From an uncultured Bacilli bacterium (lineage in GTDB: Bacteria; Bacillota_I; Bacilli_A; RF39; UBA660): a DNA stretch of 41,082 bases. Shown here piece after piece: positions 1-8,586 of this stretch. Both the position numbers and the translations under genes were made by a program. Each line of letters opens with the position of its first letter. The first letter of the stretch is position 1. Below the pieces are notes generated by a model. That model did no database searches, was not told where the DNA came from, and worked only from the letters and a program-made list of their open reading frames with translations. The stretch is taken from NCBI GenBank assembly GCA_944358265.1, contig CALVQR010000005.1:1-41082 (forward strand), read 5' to 3'.

Positions 1-1400
1 GAGAGTGGCATTTCTATATTATTAAACAAATTTAATTGTTCTTCTTCTCGCATTTTATCTATTAGTTCATTTTTCGTTTCATATATGAATACTGCCTTTT
101 TACATATATAGTCTTCAATATATTTTTCAGTTTTATCTTTTTCTTTAATAAAATTCTCATTTAAAATCATTTCATAATTAAATGTATTTGCTAAATATGC
201 AATATCTTCTTTTACATTATAATTTAATATATATCCAGCAATCATAGAATCAAAAGTACAATTATCAAATTTAATATTATATTTGTTTAATAAAACTATA
301 TTCTTTTTTAAATCATATGTATATTTTTCTTTTCCTTCAAATATGTCTTTATTATTAATAATAAATTCTTTTGTTAAATAATATAAATTATCGCCATCAT
401 ATACACTAACTCCAATAATATCTGAATCATGATAATTAGATCCATCTGACTCAATATATAAAGCTATTTCATTTTTTAAATTTAAATCTTCTTTTTTATC
501 TATTTTTTTATAACTTAGTTCTTTTTTCTTTTTTTGTACATAATGTTCATCTTTTAAAAAACTATAAAATTCAAGTTCTGAGTACATTTTCTTTAAATTT
601 TCATAATCAGGAGAAGAATATTTTAATTCTTCAAGAGAATATTTTACATCAACCTCTTTATATATAGTTGCGATATCTTTACTCATAAACGCAGAATCTT
701 TGCCATCAATTAATTTTTGTTTGATCGCACCCTTTATATTTTCAATATTATTATATAAATTTTCAATTGATTCATATTGTTGAAGCAATTTTAATGCAGT
801 TTTCTCACCTATTCCTTTTACGCCTGGAATATTATCAGAAGGATCTCCTTCTAAACCTTTTAGATCTATCATTCTAATAGGTTCTATACCATAAGTTTCT
901 TCAAATACATTTTTATCCATTCTTATATAGTCTTTTTGTTTTAATAACTTTACATCAATACGATCACTAATAAGTTGAAGTAGATCTTTATCACTACTTA
1001 CAATAGTCCCAGTAAAATCATCATGTTCTTCAATTAATCTTGCATATGTACCAATAATATCATCAGCTTCATAATTATCAATTTCAAAGCATTTTATTCC
1101 CATTAGAGGTACTAATTCTTTAGCTACTTTAAATTGTTTTTTTAAATCAATAGGGGTTTCATCTCTTCCATCTTTATATTCTTTATATTTATCATGTCTA
1201 AAAGTTTTACCTTTATCAAAAGCTACAATCATATATTCAGGATTTTCTTCTTTTATTATTTTATTTAACATATTAACAAATCCATAAAGACCATTTGTAG
1301 GGAATCCCTTACTATTTCTCATCATATTTCCAGAATATGCAGTTGCAAAATAACTTCTAAATAATAAATTATTCCCGTCTACTAATATTACTTTCTTCAC
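1..1400 (-). CDS. polA: DNA polymerase I, N-terminal part (cut by window edge)
   Basis: DNA polymerase I, which removes primers and fills repair gaps. My translation gives 466 codons before the window ends. The 5'-nuclease domain fills residues 1 to about 290: VDGNN with D8, EADD at 111-114, SSDKDL at 135-140 and the helix-hairpin-helix GDPSDNIPGVKGIGEK at 185-200. The next domain (about 300-455) corresponds to the 3'-5' proofreading fold, but where active enzymes have D-x-E it reads ALYIESDG. The first Asp is lost, as in Bacillus-type enzymes, so proofreading is probably inactive. The polymerase domain begins just as the window ends. The start is GTG at 1398-1400 with AGGTGA at 1405-1410; the overlapping ATG is followed at once by TGA. 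Confidence 0.93.
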   Translation of the reverse strand, partial: MKKVILVDGNNLLFRSYFATAYSGNMMRNSKGFPTNGLYGFVNMLNKIIKEENPEYMIVAFDKGKTFRHDKYKEYKDGRDETPIDLKKQFKVAKELVPLMGIKCFEIDNYEADDIIGTYARLIEEHDDFTGTIVSSDKDLLQLISDRIDVKLLKQKDYIRMDKNVFEETYGIEPIRMIDLKGLEGDPSDNIPGVKGIGEKTALKLLQQYESIENLYNNIENIKGAIKQKLIDGKDSAFMSKDIATIYKEVDVKYSLEELKYSSPDYENLKKMYSELEFYSFLKDEHYVQKKKKELSYKKIDKKEDLNLKNEIALYIESDGSNYHDSDIIGVSVYDGDNLYYLTKEFIINNKDIFEGKEKYTYDLKKNIVLLNKYNIKFDNCTFDSMIAGYILNYNVKEDIAYLANTFNYEMILNENFIKEKDKTEKYIEDYICKKAVFIYETKNELIDKMREEEQLNLFNNIEMPL

Positions 1401-1420
1401 ATTATCACCTACTGAAAATT

Positions 1421-1429
1421 ATTATATCA
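1421..1429 (-). promoter_or_regulatory. Extended -10 promoter of polA
   Basis: Read on the minus strand this is TGATATAAT, an extended -10 (TG-n-TATAAT), about 20 bases before the polA start. No good -35 hexamer is visible, which is usual for extended -10 promoters. Confidence 0.5.
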
Positions 1430-1436
1430 TAAAAAT

Positions 1437-1464
1437 TTGATTATTTTTATCTTTTGAGTATAAT
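1437..1464 (+). promoter_or_regulatory. Promoter of the kinase-like gene
   Basis: TTGATT (1437-1442), a 16-base spacer and TATAAT (1459-1464) lie 27 bases before the start at 1492. It is divergent from the polA promoter in a short shared intergenic region. Confidence 0.55.
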
Positions 1465-1491
1465 ATTAATACATTAAAAAGAGGAATGTTT

Positions 1492-2232
1492 ATGAATATA
1501 GTAGAATTTAATAAAGATAAAATTATAAAATCTTTTGATGAAGGTGTAGAAAGTAATTTATATTATTATAATAATAATGAGAAAATTGTATTATTAAAAT
1601 ATTTTAAAGATGAAATAAAATTATCAGATGATACAATTAAAATAGATAACAATATTTTACATAACAAAGAAAAAAAAATAGAAATTATATCTTCTTCTCC
1701 ACTTTTCAAAAACGAAGTAAAAATATTTGATAAAGTATATAAAGATGGCTCTTTTAAAGCTTATACTATGGAAAAAAGTGATTTATCAGAGGCAAATTAT
1801 TTTATGAGTAAAAAATCAAAAATAAAAATATTAAAATTATTAAAAGAAAAAATAGAAATATTTAATTCAAATGGTATATTTTTAGGCGATATTCAAAATA
1901 GAAATATTTTAACATCAAAAGATGTTTCAAAGATTGAATTATGTGATTTAGATAATTTTAAAATTGGTAATTTAGATTTTGATGCAAAACCTTTATATGT
2001 TAATGAATTCAATAGAAACTGTAATAATAAAGAATTAGTTGACTGTTATGCATTTAATCTATTTACAGTCTGTTTTTTAACTAAAGTTTTTAGTCCTTAT
2101 GCTTATGAATATTTAAAAAATAATGGATTACCAAGAGTACTTAATACAAAAGAAAATAGAGAAATAGTAGATAGTATACTTTATTTAGATAATAGTTATC
2201 AAAAAAAATATTTAATAGATAATATTAAATAG
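1492..2232 (+). CDS. Protein-kinase-fold protein, divergent
   Basis: A 246-residue soluble protein that looks like a shortened eukaryotic-type or aminoglycoside-type kinase. Residues 132-140 read GDIQNRNIL, matching the catalytic loop pattern H/G-D-x-x-x-x-N-I-L with Asp and Asn kept. CDLDNF at 151-156 fits the DFG/DFD metal-binding motif. A lysine at about 36 (VLLKYF) could be the ATP lysine. No glycine-rich loop, membrane segment or sensor domain is visible, so the substrate is unknown. I chose ATG 1492 because AGAGG at 1480-1484 is well spaced from it; the upstream ATG at 1486 touches the ribosome site. The fold assignment rests on these motifs only. Confidence 0.55.
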   Translation: MNIVEFNKDKIIKSFDEGVESNLYYYNNNEKIVLLKYFKDEIKLSDDTIKIDNNILHNKEKKIEIISSSPLFKNEVKIFDKVYKDGSFKAYTMEKSDLSEANYFMSKKSKIKILKLLKEKIEIFNSNGIFLGDIQNRNILTSKDVSKIELCDLDNFKIGNLDFDAKPLYVNEFNRNCNNKELVDCYAFNLFTVCFLTKVFSPYAYEYLKNNGLPRVLNTKENREIVDSILYLDNSYQKKYLIDNIK

Positions 2233-2238
2233 TTATAT

Positions 2239-2267
2239 GTATATAATTACTTTTTTTGTTAATAATA
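2239..2267 (+). promoter_or_regulatory. Possible sigma-G promoter of sspI
   Basis: GTATA (2239-2243), 17 bases, then AATAATA (2261-2267). This resembles the forespore sigma-G pattern gHATR-17/18-CATnnTA, with one mismatch in the -10. SspI genes are expressed in the forespore. In sequence this AT-rich, chance matches are easy. Confidence 0.3.
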
Positions 2268-2288
2268 TTATCTGAAAGGATAGATATT

Positions 2289-2489
2289 ATGAGTATAAAA
2301 GACTATATAATTCAAAATTTTAAAAATGATGATGAAAATACTATTAAAAATGCGATTGATGAAAGCGTAAAGGAATATAATGAAGATACTCTACCAGGAC
2401 TAGGAATATTTTTTATGTTAGTATGGGAAAATTCTAATAATGATGAAAAAAATACTATTTTAGAAAAGATTACATCTAATCTAAAATAG
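2289..2489 (+). CDS. sspI: Small acid-soluble spore protein I
   Basis: A 66-residue protein matching the SspI family, minor small acid-soluble proteins made in the forespore and packed in the spore core. The family hallmark is visible: TLPGLGIFFMLVW at 34-46, followed by an acidic helix with NDEKNTILEKI, like LPGLG-(V/I)-(L/F)FE-(V/I)-W in Bacillus SspI. Length also agrees (about 65-71 residues). The start is ATG 2289 with AAAGGA at 2275-2280; a longer frame from 2256 has no ribosome site. The gene shows that the organism descends from, or is, a spore former. Confidence 0.85.
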   Translation: MSIKDYIIQNFKNDDENTIKNAIDESVKEYNEDTLPGLGIFFMLVWENSNNDEKNTILEKITSNLK

Positions 2490-2503
2490 TATTTTTAATT
2501 AAA

Positions 2504-2779
2504 TTAATTTTCATTTGAATAATTATTATAAATAACTGATAATATTTTTACTTTACAAACTGGAAATTCAAGTATTTCTTTTGCTTTTTTTAATGAGTAA
2601 AATTTTATTTTAGCATCTTCTACAGAACATATATTAGTAGTAATATCATAATCAATATTACCTTTTTCTTTTTTTATAAATAAATCATAATCATATTGTA
2701 ACATGTTAAATAATTGCTTATAAGATAAACCTTCTTTTAAATAGCTAATATATAACTTTACTAATTCATCATTATACAT
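2504..2779 (-). CDS. Small hypothetical protein downstream of pheT
   Basis: A 91-residue protein I do not recognise. It starts MYNDELVKLY, is mostly helical in character with many Lys, Tyr and Ile, and has no membrane segment. The start is taken as ATG 2779 because a six-G ribosome site lies at 2789-2794; a longer frame to 2806 would run through that site. It begins about 58 bases after the pheT stop on the same strand with no visible terminator between them, so it is probably read as the last gene of the T-box operon. It converges on sspI with a 14-base gap. Confidence 0.6.
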   Translation of the reverse strand: MYNDELVKLYISYLKEGLSYKQLFNMLQYDYDLFIKKEKGNIDYDITTNICSVEDAKIKFYSLKKAKEILEFPVCKVKILSVIYNNYSNEN

Positions 2780-2837
2780 ATTTTTTATCCCCCCTATAAA
2801 AATCAATAATTTACATCATATTTCTTAAAATATAAAG

Positions 2838-5213
2838 TTACATATTTCTAAGTTTTGCAGATAGTTTCTTTTCTACATCATTAATTATTTTATTAAATAC
2901 ACTAATAACTTCTTCATCAGTTAATGTTTTAGTATTATCTTCAAAAGTTAAATTAAATGCGATTGATTTTTTATCATTTTCGATATTTTCTCCAGTATAA
3001 ACATCAAATATTTTAATTTCTTTAAGTAACTTACCACCAGATTTTTTAATTTCTTTTACTAACTTATCTGAAGTCATATCCTTATTAACAATAAATGCTA
3101 AATCTTTTTCTATACTAGGATATTTACTTATTTCTTTATATTTTATGCCACCAACACGATTTTCAAATAATTTATCTAAATTAATTTCCATTACATATAC
3201 TGAATCTTTAGTAACACTTGGATGAAGTTTACCTACTATCCCAACATTTTTACCATTTACTATTATTTCAGCTATTTGTCCATTATGAAACTCTTTAGGA
3301 ATTACATTTGGAACTATAAAACTATAACGATTTTCATATCCTAAATAATGCAATAACTCTTCTACTACACCTTTAACAATATAGAAATCTACTTCTTTTT
3401 CATTACCTAATCCTAAATAATATTTCCCAGTCATAAGTGCTGCTACTTTTTGATTTTCTTTATATTCTTCATCTTTTTTAAAGAAACCTTTACCTATTTC
3501 AAATATAGATATATCTTTATTATTATGAGATTTATTATATTCATAAACTTTGTATAAAGATTGAAGTACACTATATCTTAAAGTATTTCTATCTTCAGTT
3601 ATTGGATCTAGTAAATGAAGTGATTCAAATTCATCTATTGTAAATTTATTTACATCGCTTTCATTAACTAAAACATAAGTTAATGTTTCATTTAATCCAA
3701 GATCATACATTTTATTTCTTATACTTCTTATGGTATTATCATAATCATGATTTTTTTCACTAAACTTAGGAAGAGTCCCTTCTATATTATCAACACCATA
3801 TATACGGCTTACTTCTTCAATTAAATCTTCTTTAATGTTAATATCAAGTCTTCTACTTGGAACACTTACTACTGCATAGTAACTCTTATCTTCATAAGTA
3901 AATCCTAATCTTCTAAACACATCTAATATTTCAGTTTTTGATATATTTGAACCTAATACATCATTAATATTTTTATATTCTATTTTTATTTTTTTATCTT
4001 CTTTTGTAGTCAAATCATAAGTACACATACCTTTAACTATAGTTGCAGAAGCATATTTTTCAAGTAAATGACAAGCTCTATTTATTGCCATATATGTTCT
4101 TTTAGGATCAAGACCTTTTTCAAATCTATTTGATGCTTCACTTCTAACTATTTTTTTAGATGTTTTTCTTACTCTTACTCCATCAAATATTGCAGATTCT
4201 ATTATTATATTTTTAGTATCATTTTCTACTTCTGTAGTAAGACCTCCCATGACACCTGCGAGTCCTACGGCTTCTTTATCATTCGCAATTACAATGTCAT
4301 TATCATCTAATATTCTTTCTACATTATCTAGTGTAGTTAATTTTTCACCATTTAAAGCCATTCTAACTGTAATTGAATCCCCTAATTTATCTGCATCATA
4401 AAAATGAAGCGGTTGCCCTGTTTCTATCATTACGTAATTTGAAATATCAACAACATTATTAATAGGTCTAATTCCAGATGCAATTAATCTATTCTTAATA
4501 AAATTTGGACTTTCTTTTATTTCTACATTTAATACTTTTTTTGCTAAAAATAAACTACAATTATCTGTCTTAATATTTAATTTAAAACTATCATTTATGT
4601 CATTGCCAGATTCAGTATATGATAAATCAATATCTTTTACTTTTTTATCATATATAGCTCCTAGTTCATATGCCATACCTAATATGCTAAGTAGATCTCC
4701 TCTATCTGGTGTTAACTCAAAATCTATTATTTCATCATCAAGACCCAGATATTTTATTGGATCAGTCCCAATTACTGCATCATGCCCTAACTCTGCAATC
4801 CCGTTTTTATCTTCATCTTTCAAAAATTTATTATCAAGGCCAAGTTCTTCAATTGAACAAATCATACCATTTGATTCTACTTTACGTATTTTGCCTTTTT
4901 TTATTGTTCCTCCTGGTAATTTTGCTCCATCAAGTGCAACTATTACTTTAATTTTGCTTCTTACATTAGGCGCACCACAAACAATTTGAAGAACTTCACT
5001 CCCTATATTTACCTTGCAAACATGTAAATGATCTGAATCAGGATGGTCGGTACATGATATTACTTCTCCAATAATAAGATTAGTACAATCTATTAATTTA
5101 GTTGCTTTATCATATTCATTTCCAATTCTTGTCATGTCTTCTGCAATTTGTTTTATTTTTAAATTTTCATCTAAATCTATATAATCTTTTACAAAATTTC
5201 TACTTAATATCAT
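2838..5213 (-). CDS. pheT: Phenylalanyl-tRNA synthetase beta subunit
   Basis: Beta chain of the alpha2-beta2 PheRS that charges tRNA-Phe in the cytoplasm. The 791 residues match the usual bacterial length. In order: an N-terminal tRNA-binding EMAP-like fold (about 40-150, with DHPDSDHLHVCKVN), the B3/B4 editing domain (about 210-380), the B5 domain (about 400-475), a catalytic-like core without catalysis (about 480-680) and a C-terminal ferredoxin-fold anticodon-binding domain (about 700-791, KYPSIEKDLAFIV). The ribosome site AAAGGA sits just before ATG 5213. It starts 2 bases after the pheS stop, so the two subunits are translated together. Control comes from the T-box upstream of the operon. 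Confidence 0.97.
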   Translation of the reverse strand: MILSRNFVKDYIDLDENLKIKQIAEDMTRIGNEYDKATKLIDCTNLIIGEVISCTDHPDSDHLHVCKVNIGSEVLQIVCGAPNVRSKIKVIVALDGAKLPGGTIKKGKIRKVESNGMICSIEELGLDNKFLKDEDKNGIAELGHDAVIGTDPIKYLGLDDEIIDFELTPDRGDLLSILGMAYELGAIYDKKVKDIDLSYTESGNDINDSFKLNIKTDNCSLFLAKKVLNVEIKESPNFIKNRLIASGIRPINNVVDISNYVMIETGQPLHFYDADKLGDSITVRMALNGEKLTTLDNVERILDDNDIVIANDKEAVGLAGVMGGLTTEVENDTKNIIIESAIFDGVRVRKTSKKIVRSEASNRFEKGLDPKRTYMAINRACHLLEKYASATIVKGMCTYDLTTKEDKKIKIEYKNINDVLGSNISKTEILDVFRRLGFTYEDKSYYAVVSVPSRRLDINIKEDLIEEVSRIYGVDNIEGTLPKFSEKNHDYDNTIRSIRNKMYDLGLNETLTYVLVNESDVNKFTIDEFESLHLLDPITEDRNTLRYSVLQSLYKVYEYNKSHNNKDISIFEIGKGFFKKDEEYKENQKVAALMTGKYYLGLGNEKEVDFYIVKGVVEELLHYLGYENRYSFIVPNVIPKEFHNGQIAEIIVNGKNVGIVGKLHPSVTKDSVYVMEINLDKLFENRVGGIKYKEISKYPSIEKDLAFIVNKDMTSDKLVKEIKKSGGKLLKEIKIFDVYTGENIENDKKSIAFNLTFEDNTKTLTDEEVISVFNKIINDVEKKLSAKLRNM

Positions 5214-5215
5214 TA

Positions 5216-6256
5216 CTATACATCCTTTCTATCAAATTGATTTAAGAATCTTACATCATTTGTATATAAGTATCTCATATCAGGAATTCCATATTTAAAC
5301 ATAGCAAGTCTATCTATTCCAGTTCCAAATGCAAATCCTCCCCATTCTTCTGGATCATATCCATTCATTTTAAGTACATTTGGATGAACTATTCCCGAAC
5401 CTAAAACTTCTATCCATCCTGTTTGTTTACATAAGTTGCATCCTTTCCCACCACACTTAAAGCAAGAACAATCTACTTCATAAGATGGTTCAGTAAACGG
5501 AAAATAACTAGGTCTAAAACGAAGGCGAGTATTTTCTCCAAGCATTTTTTTCATAAATACTTCTAAAGTCCCTTTAAGATCTGCAAGTGAAACATGATTT
5601 TCTTTTTTGTCTATTACTAATCCTTCAACTTGATTAAATTGATGAGAATGAGTCGCATCATCTTCTCTTCTATATGTTTTTCCAATGCAAATCATCCTAA
5701 TTGGTTTACTACCATTATATTTAAGCATTGTACGTGCTTGCACTGCGGATGTTTGAGTTCTAAGTAAATATTTATCTGTTATATAGAAGCTATCTTGCAT
5801 ATCTCTTGCGGGATGACCTTCTGGTAAATTTAATCTTTCAAAACAAAATTCATCGGTTTCAAGTTCAGGACCATCAACTACTTCATATCCCATTGATATA
5901 AATAAGTCTTCTATCTGTTCTATTGTGCGATTTAATGGATGTTTACTTCCTCTTTTAACTCTTGTACTAGGAAGTGTTACATCTATTTTCTCACTTTCTA
6001 GTTTTCTATTTAGTTCTTCTTCTTTAAAATATTTTAATTTTTCTTCATAAAACGAATTAAATATATTTCTAAGTTCATTAACTTTTTGACCATATTCTTT
6101 TTTTTCTTCATTTGGAATATTTTTTATTTCACTATTTAATTGAGTTATTAATCCTTTTTTACCTAAATATTTAATCTTTAATTCATTAAGATTATTTAAT
6201 GAATCAATATTTTCTATATCTTTTAATAATTCTTCTTTAACATTTTCTATTTCCAT
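5216..6256 (-). CDS. pheS: Phenylalanyl-tRNA synthetase alpha subunit
   Basis: Catalytic alpha chain of PheRS, a class II synthetase. An N-terminal coiled coil (about 1-90) contacts tRNA. Motif 2 is near 195-215 ([18 protein letters not shown]) and motif 3 is [16 protein letters not shown] near the C-terminus. A four-cysteine cluster [14 protein letters not shown], common in bacterial PheS, is present. The 346 residues match the usual length. Its ATG overlaps the stop of the HAD gene by one base (TAATG), indicating translational coupling. Confidence 0.97.
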   Translation of the reverse strand: MEIENVKEELLKDIENIDSLNNLNELKIKYLGKKGLITQLNSEIKNIPNEEKKEYGQKVNELRNIFNSFYEEKLKYFKEEELNRKLESEKIDVTLPSTRVKRGSKHPLNRTIEQIEDLFISMGYEVVDGPELETDEFCFERLNLPEGHPARDMQDSFYITDKYLLRTQTSAVQARTMLKYNGSKPIRMICIGKTYRREDDATHSHQFNQVEGLVIDKKENHVSLADLKGTLEVFMKKMLGENTRLRFRPSYFPFTEPSYEVDCSCFKCGGKGCNLCKQTGWIEVLGSGIVHPNVLKMNGYDPEEWGGFAFGTGIDRLAMFKYGIPDMRYLYTNDVRFLNQFDRKDV

Positions 6257-6894
6257 TAATATCTCTCCTTTATCTCGCTCATATTTTTAATACTTAATAT
6301 TTTACTTTTGTCATAAAAATCATTATCATTTGGATTATAATATATAGATTCTATACCTAATATACTTGGAGAATAAACATCTTTATCAAGGTCATCTCCT
6401 ATCATTACACATTCAGTCACAGTATAAGAACCACACGAATTTATATAACTTTCCTTATTTGGTTTTAAGATACTATCTCCCGCATATATTTCATCAAAAT
6501 ACTCAAATAATCTCATTTTTTTAAGTCTTTCTTTTTGAGGCTTTAAAAACCAATTTGTAAGAACAACTATACTTTTATCTTTATGTTTTAAATATTCTAG
6601 TGTTTCTATAACTCCATCATTAATTATATCATCCATGTTAGAATTAATATCAATCCAGCCTTTAATAAAATTATCTGATATATTTATTTTAGTTTCTTGT
6701 TTTAGAAATTCACTTAACTGATGAACATCATAATTTTTAAATATACTTTCATATTTTATAAGCAACTTACAATATACTTTGATAAATTTTTCATAATCTT
6801 CTTTACTTAATATACTTTTAAAATAATTTATTTCCTTAGAAAAATCGCCTTTTAAAAGAGTACCATCTAAATCAAATATAAATCTTTTTTTCAT
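6256..6894 (-). CDS. HAD-superfamily hydrolase in the pheST operon
   Basis: A 212-residue phosphatase of the haloacid dehalogenase superfamily. All four motifs can be seen: FDLDGTLL with D8 and D10, VLTNW for motif II, the lysine of KPNKES for motif III, and [10 protein letters not shown] for motif IV. The helical cap inserted after motif I suggests a subfamily I phosphatase acting on a small phosphorylated metabolite; the substrate cannot be read. It is the first gene after the T-box terminator (AGGAGG just before ATG 6894) and overlaps pheS. Its production is therefore tied to uncharged tRNA-Phe. HAD genes are not standard members of pheST operons. Confidence 0.85.
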   Translation of the reverse strand: MKKRFIFDLDGTLLKGDFSKEINYFKSILSKEDYEKFIKVYCKLLIKYESIFKNYDVHQLSEFLKQETKINISDNFIKGWIDINSNMDDIINDGVIETLEYLKHKDKSIVVLTNWFLKPQKERLKKMRLFEYFDEIYAGDSILKPNKESYINSCGSYTVTECVMIGDDLDKDVYSPSILGIESIYYNPNDNDFYDKSKILSIKNMSEIKERY

Positions 6895-6911
6895 AAAAAA
6901 CCTCCTAAAAT

Positions 6912-7130
6912 TAAAAAAATCTATGAATATAAGGACGCATATATGCGCGGTACCACCTTACTTCATAGATATTTCTATGCTCTTAAACCTTTAACGCAGG
7001 ATTACGTTATAACTTTGATTATACTGCTAAAAGGTGAATTCATATAACAATATTATTAGCTTACACCATCCGCTAACTCTCTTAATAAATATTAATTATA
7101 TTACTACTCCTTTATAATTGCTTTCAAACA
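6912..7130 (-). promoter_or_regulatory. T-box riboswitch, phenylalanine specificity
   Basis: Leader that senses uncharged tRNA-Phe. The T-box core GTAAGGTGGTACCGCGC is read on the minus strand at 6945-6961. Stem I starts near 7110 and carries AGAGAG and GGATGGTG. The specifier region reads GAATTCACC, with the Phe codon TTC at 7036-7038. The terminator competing with the antiterminator pairs ATCTATGAA (6961-6969 side) with TTCATAGAT (6920-6928 side) around the T-box and ends in a T run at about 6912-6919. Reading through it turns on the HAD gene, pheS and pheT. Confidence 0.92.
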
Positions 7131-7135
7131 AGTTA

Positions 7136-7165
7136 ATTATATCATATATATTTTATGTTTGGCAA
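7136..7165 (-). promoter_or_regulatory. Promoter of the T-box/pheST operon
   Basis: TTGCCA (7160-7165), an 18-base spacer and TATAAT (7136-7141) preceded by TGA, an extended -10. The expected RNA start is about 7129, just before stem I of the T-box. Confidence 0.65.
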
Positions 7166-7180
7166 CAATTTGTTCTTTAT

Positions 7181-7705
7181 TTAAATTTTGTTTTGTAATA
7201 TTAATTTATTATCTTGTAAATTTATAGAACTTAATTTTTCACCATCAAATAATAATATATTAGAATCTTTTTCATTAATAATATTAATATTTTCTATATA
7301 ATCATAATCTTTATTTTTTCTTATATATAAAATTAAATCTTCTCCATAAATTCTTTTTAAATCATCAATTGATTTTTCTTCATGTTGTTTTAATAATTCT
7401 TGTAATATATTAATTTTTTCAATATCATCTGTCATAACTGCATACATAAATGAATTATGAATATCTTTTATAGATATAATTTTATCAATATTTTCTAATA
7501 ATATTTTTGATATTTCAGAATTTATTGAAACTGCTATTTCACTTGGAACCTTATTAGTTTTAAAATAATAATCTTTAAGCCCATTATATGCATTTATACT
7601 AAAATTTACTTTTTCTTCTAATAAATTTTCTTGTCCTAATGCAAAATTAGATATTTCTTCAGCTTTTATCATTATATATTTTTCATTTACGGTATTTATT
7701 CTCAT
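7181..7705 (-). CDS. Hypothetical protein, 174 residues
   Basis: I do not recognise this protein. It is soluble and charged, with an N-terminal half likely helical (KAEEISNFALGQENLLEEKV) and a C-terminal part rich in Asp, Asn and Ile that looks like a small beta unit. No motif, signal peptide or membrane segment is visible. AAAGGAG precedes ATG 7705 and a good promoter lies at 7727-7754, so it is its own unit. Its stop is only 16 bases above the pheST promoter, leaving no room for a terminator between them. Confidence 0.65.
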   Translation of the reverse strand: MRINTVNEKYIMIKAEEISNFALGQENLLEEKVNFSINAYNGLKDYYFKTNKVPSEIAVSINSEISKILLENIDKIISIKDIHNSFMYAVMTDDIEKINILQELLKQHEEKSIDDLKRIYGEDLILYIRKNKDYDYIENINIINEKDSNILLFDGEKLSSINLQDNKLILQNKI

Positions 7706-7726
7706 AATTACTCCTTTTTTTGTAAT

Positions 7727-7754
7727 ATTTTAACATATTTTTATATTATTTCAA
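7727..7754 (-). promoter_or_regulatory. Promoter of the 174-residue gene
   Basis: TTGAAA (7749-7754), a 16-base spacer and TAAAAT (7727-7732) with an upstream TG, giving an extended -10 (TGTTAAAAT). Confidence 0.6.
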
Positions 7755-7789
7755 TATTTTTTATTCTATTAATTATATCTCTAGTGGAT

Positions 7790-7933
7790 TTAACTTTTTA
7801 AATTAGTAAACTCTATAAAATATTTTCTAAATAACTCATATTCATATTTATTTTTTATATTATTGCTAGCTAAAAAAACTCCTTTAAAGATAATATTATC
7901 TTTATTGAAGTTTTTATCTAAAATTATTAAATT
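7790..7933 (-). other. In-frame coding-like tail beyond the stop of the next gene
   Basis: Past the TAA of the gene at 7934-8560 the same frame stays open for another 47 codons, to a TAA at 7790-7792. The translated tail looks like normal protein (DKNFNKDNIIFKGVFLAS, then EYELFRKYFIEF). It is likely the former C-terminus cut off by a new stop codon. An inverted repeat, AAAGATAAT/ATTATCTTT, lies inside it at about 7886-7903. Confidence 0.4.
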
Positions 7934-8560
7934 TTATATAATATATTTTAATTCTTTAAAAAAATTATAATTACCTATATCTGAAATTTTTACTTTACCA
8001 TATTCTTGTGGATATCTTATTAATTTTAAATTATTTTTTATTTTTTTTAATAAAATAATCTTTTCCTCTTTATCTTTTATATTATTATACAATTTATCAA
8101 TTTCATTAAAGATTTTACATAACATTAAAACATATTCATCTTTATTTTTAACATGATAATTAATATTATTTAAAATTGTTACTCCAGTATAATATTCGTC
8201 ATATAACATAACTATTACATAAAGTCTTGGATCATTATTTCCTAATGATATATAAGTATCCGCTAAAGATGTAATTTTATTTTCAACAATTGCATCTACA
8301 AATGTTCTATTTTTATATGTTAAAAATAGACCTGTTTCTATTTTTTTAATTTCTTCATCATTAAAAGTACCACCATAGTTTAAATAATGTATTATATTTC
8401 TAATTAAAGAGGTATCCATTTCACCAATTAATTCAAAGTCTTCAGCATACATTGAAGAAAAATATTCTTCTGCTAAACAAAAGTTAAAAGCATAAAATTC
8501 TTCTTCTGTTGCCTCAATATCACTTGGATATTGTGCAAAACCTCCAAGATCTAAGCTCAT
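7934..8560 (-). CDS. Hypothetical protein after polC, possibly truncated
   Basis: A 208-residue acidic, mostly helical protein I do not recognise. The N-terminus MSLDLGGFAQYPSDIEATEE is rich in acidic residues; no motif or membrane segment is seen. GGGGAGG lies before ATG 8560. It follows the polC stop by about 26 bases on the same strand and is probably cotranscribed with polC. The reading frame continues open for 47 codons past the stop, so the full-length protein may once have been about 256 residues. Confidence 0.6.
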   Translation of the reverse strand: MSLDLGGFAQYPSDIEATEEEFYAFNFCLAEEYFSSMYAEDFELIGEMDTSLIRNIIHYLNYGGTFNDEEIKKIETGLFLTYKNRTFVDAIVENKITSLADTYISLGNNDPRLYVIVMLYDEYYTGVTILNNINYHVKNKDEYVLMLCKIFNEIDKLYNNIKDKEEKIILLKKIKNNLKLIRYPQEYGKVKISDIGNYNFFKELKYII

Positions 8561-8586
8561 AATTTAAAACCTCCCCTAAACTTTCA

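Noticed and set aside
4597-4989. Plus-strand open frames inside pheT
   Set aside because: Antisense shadows of a conserved gene, without ribosome sites.
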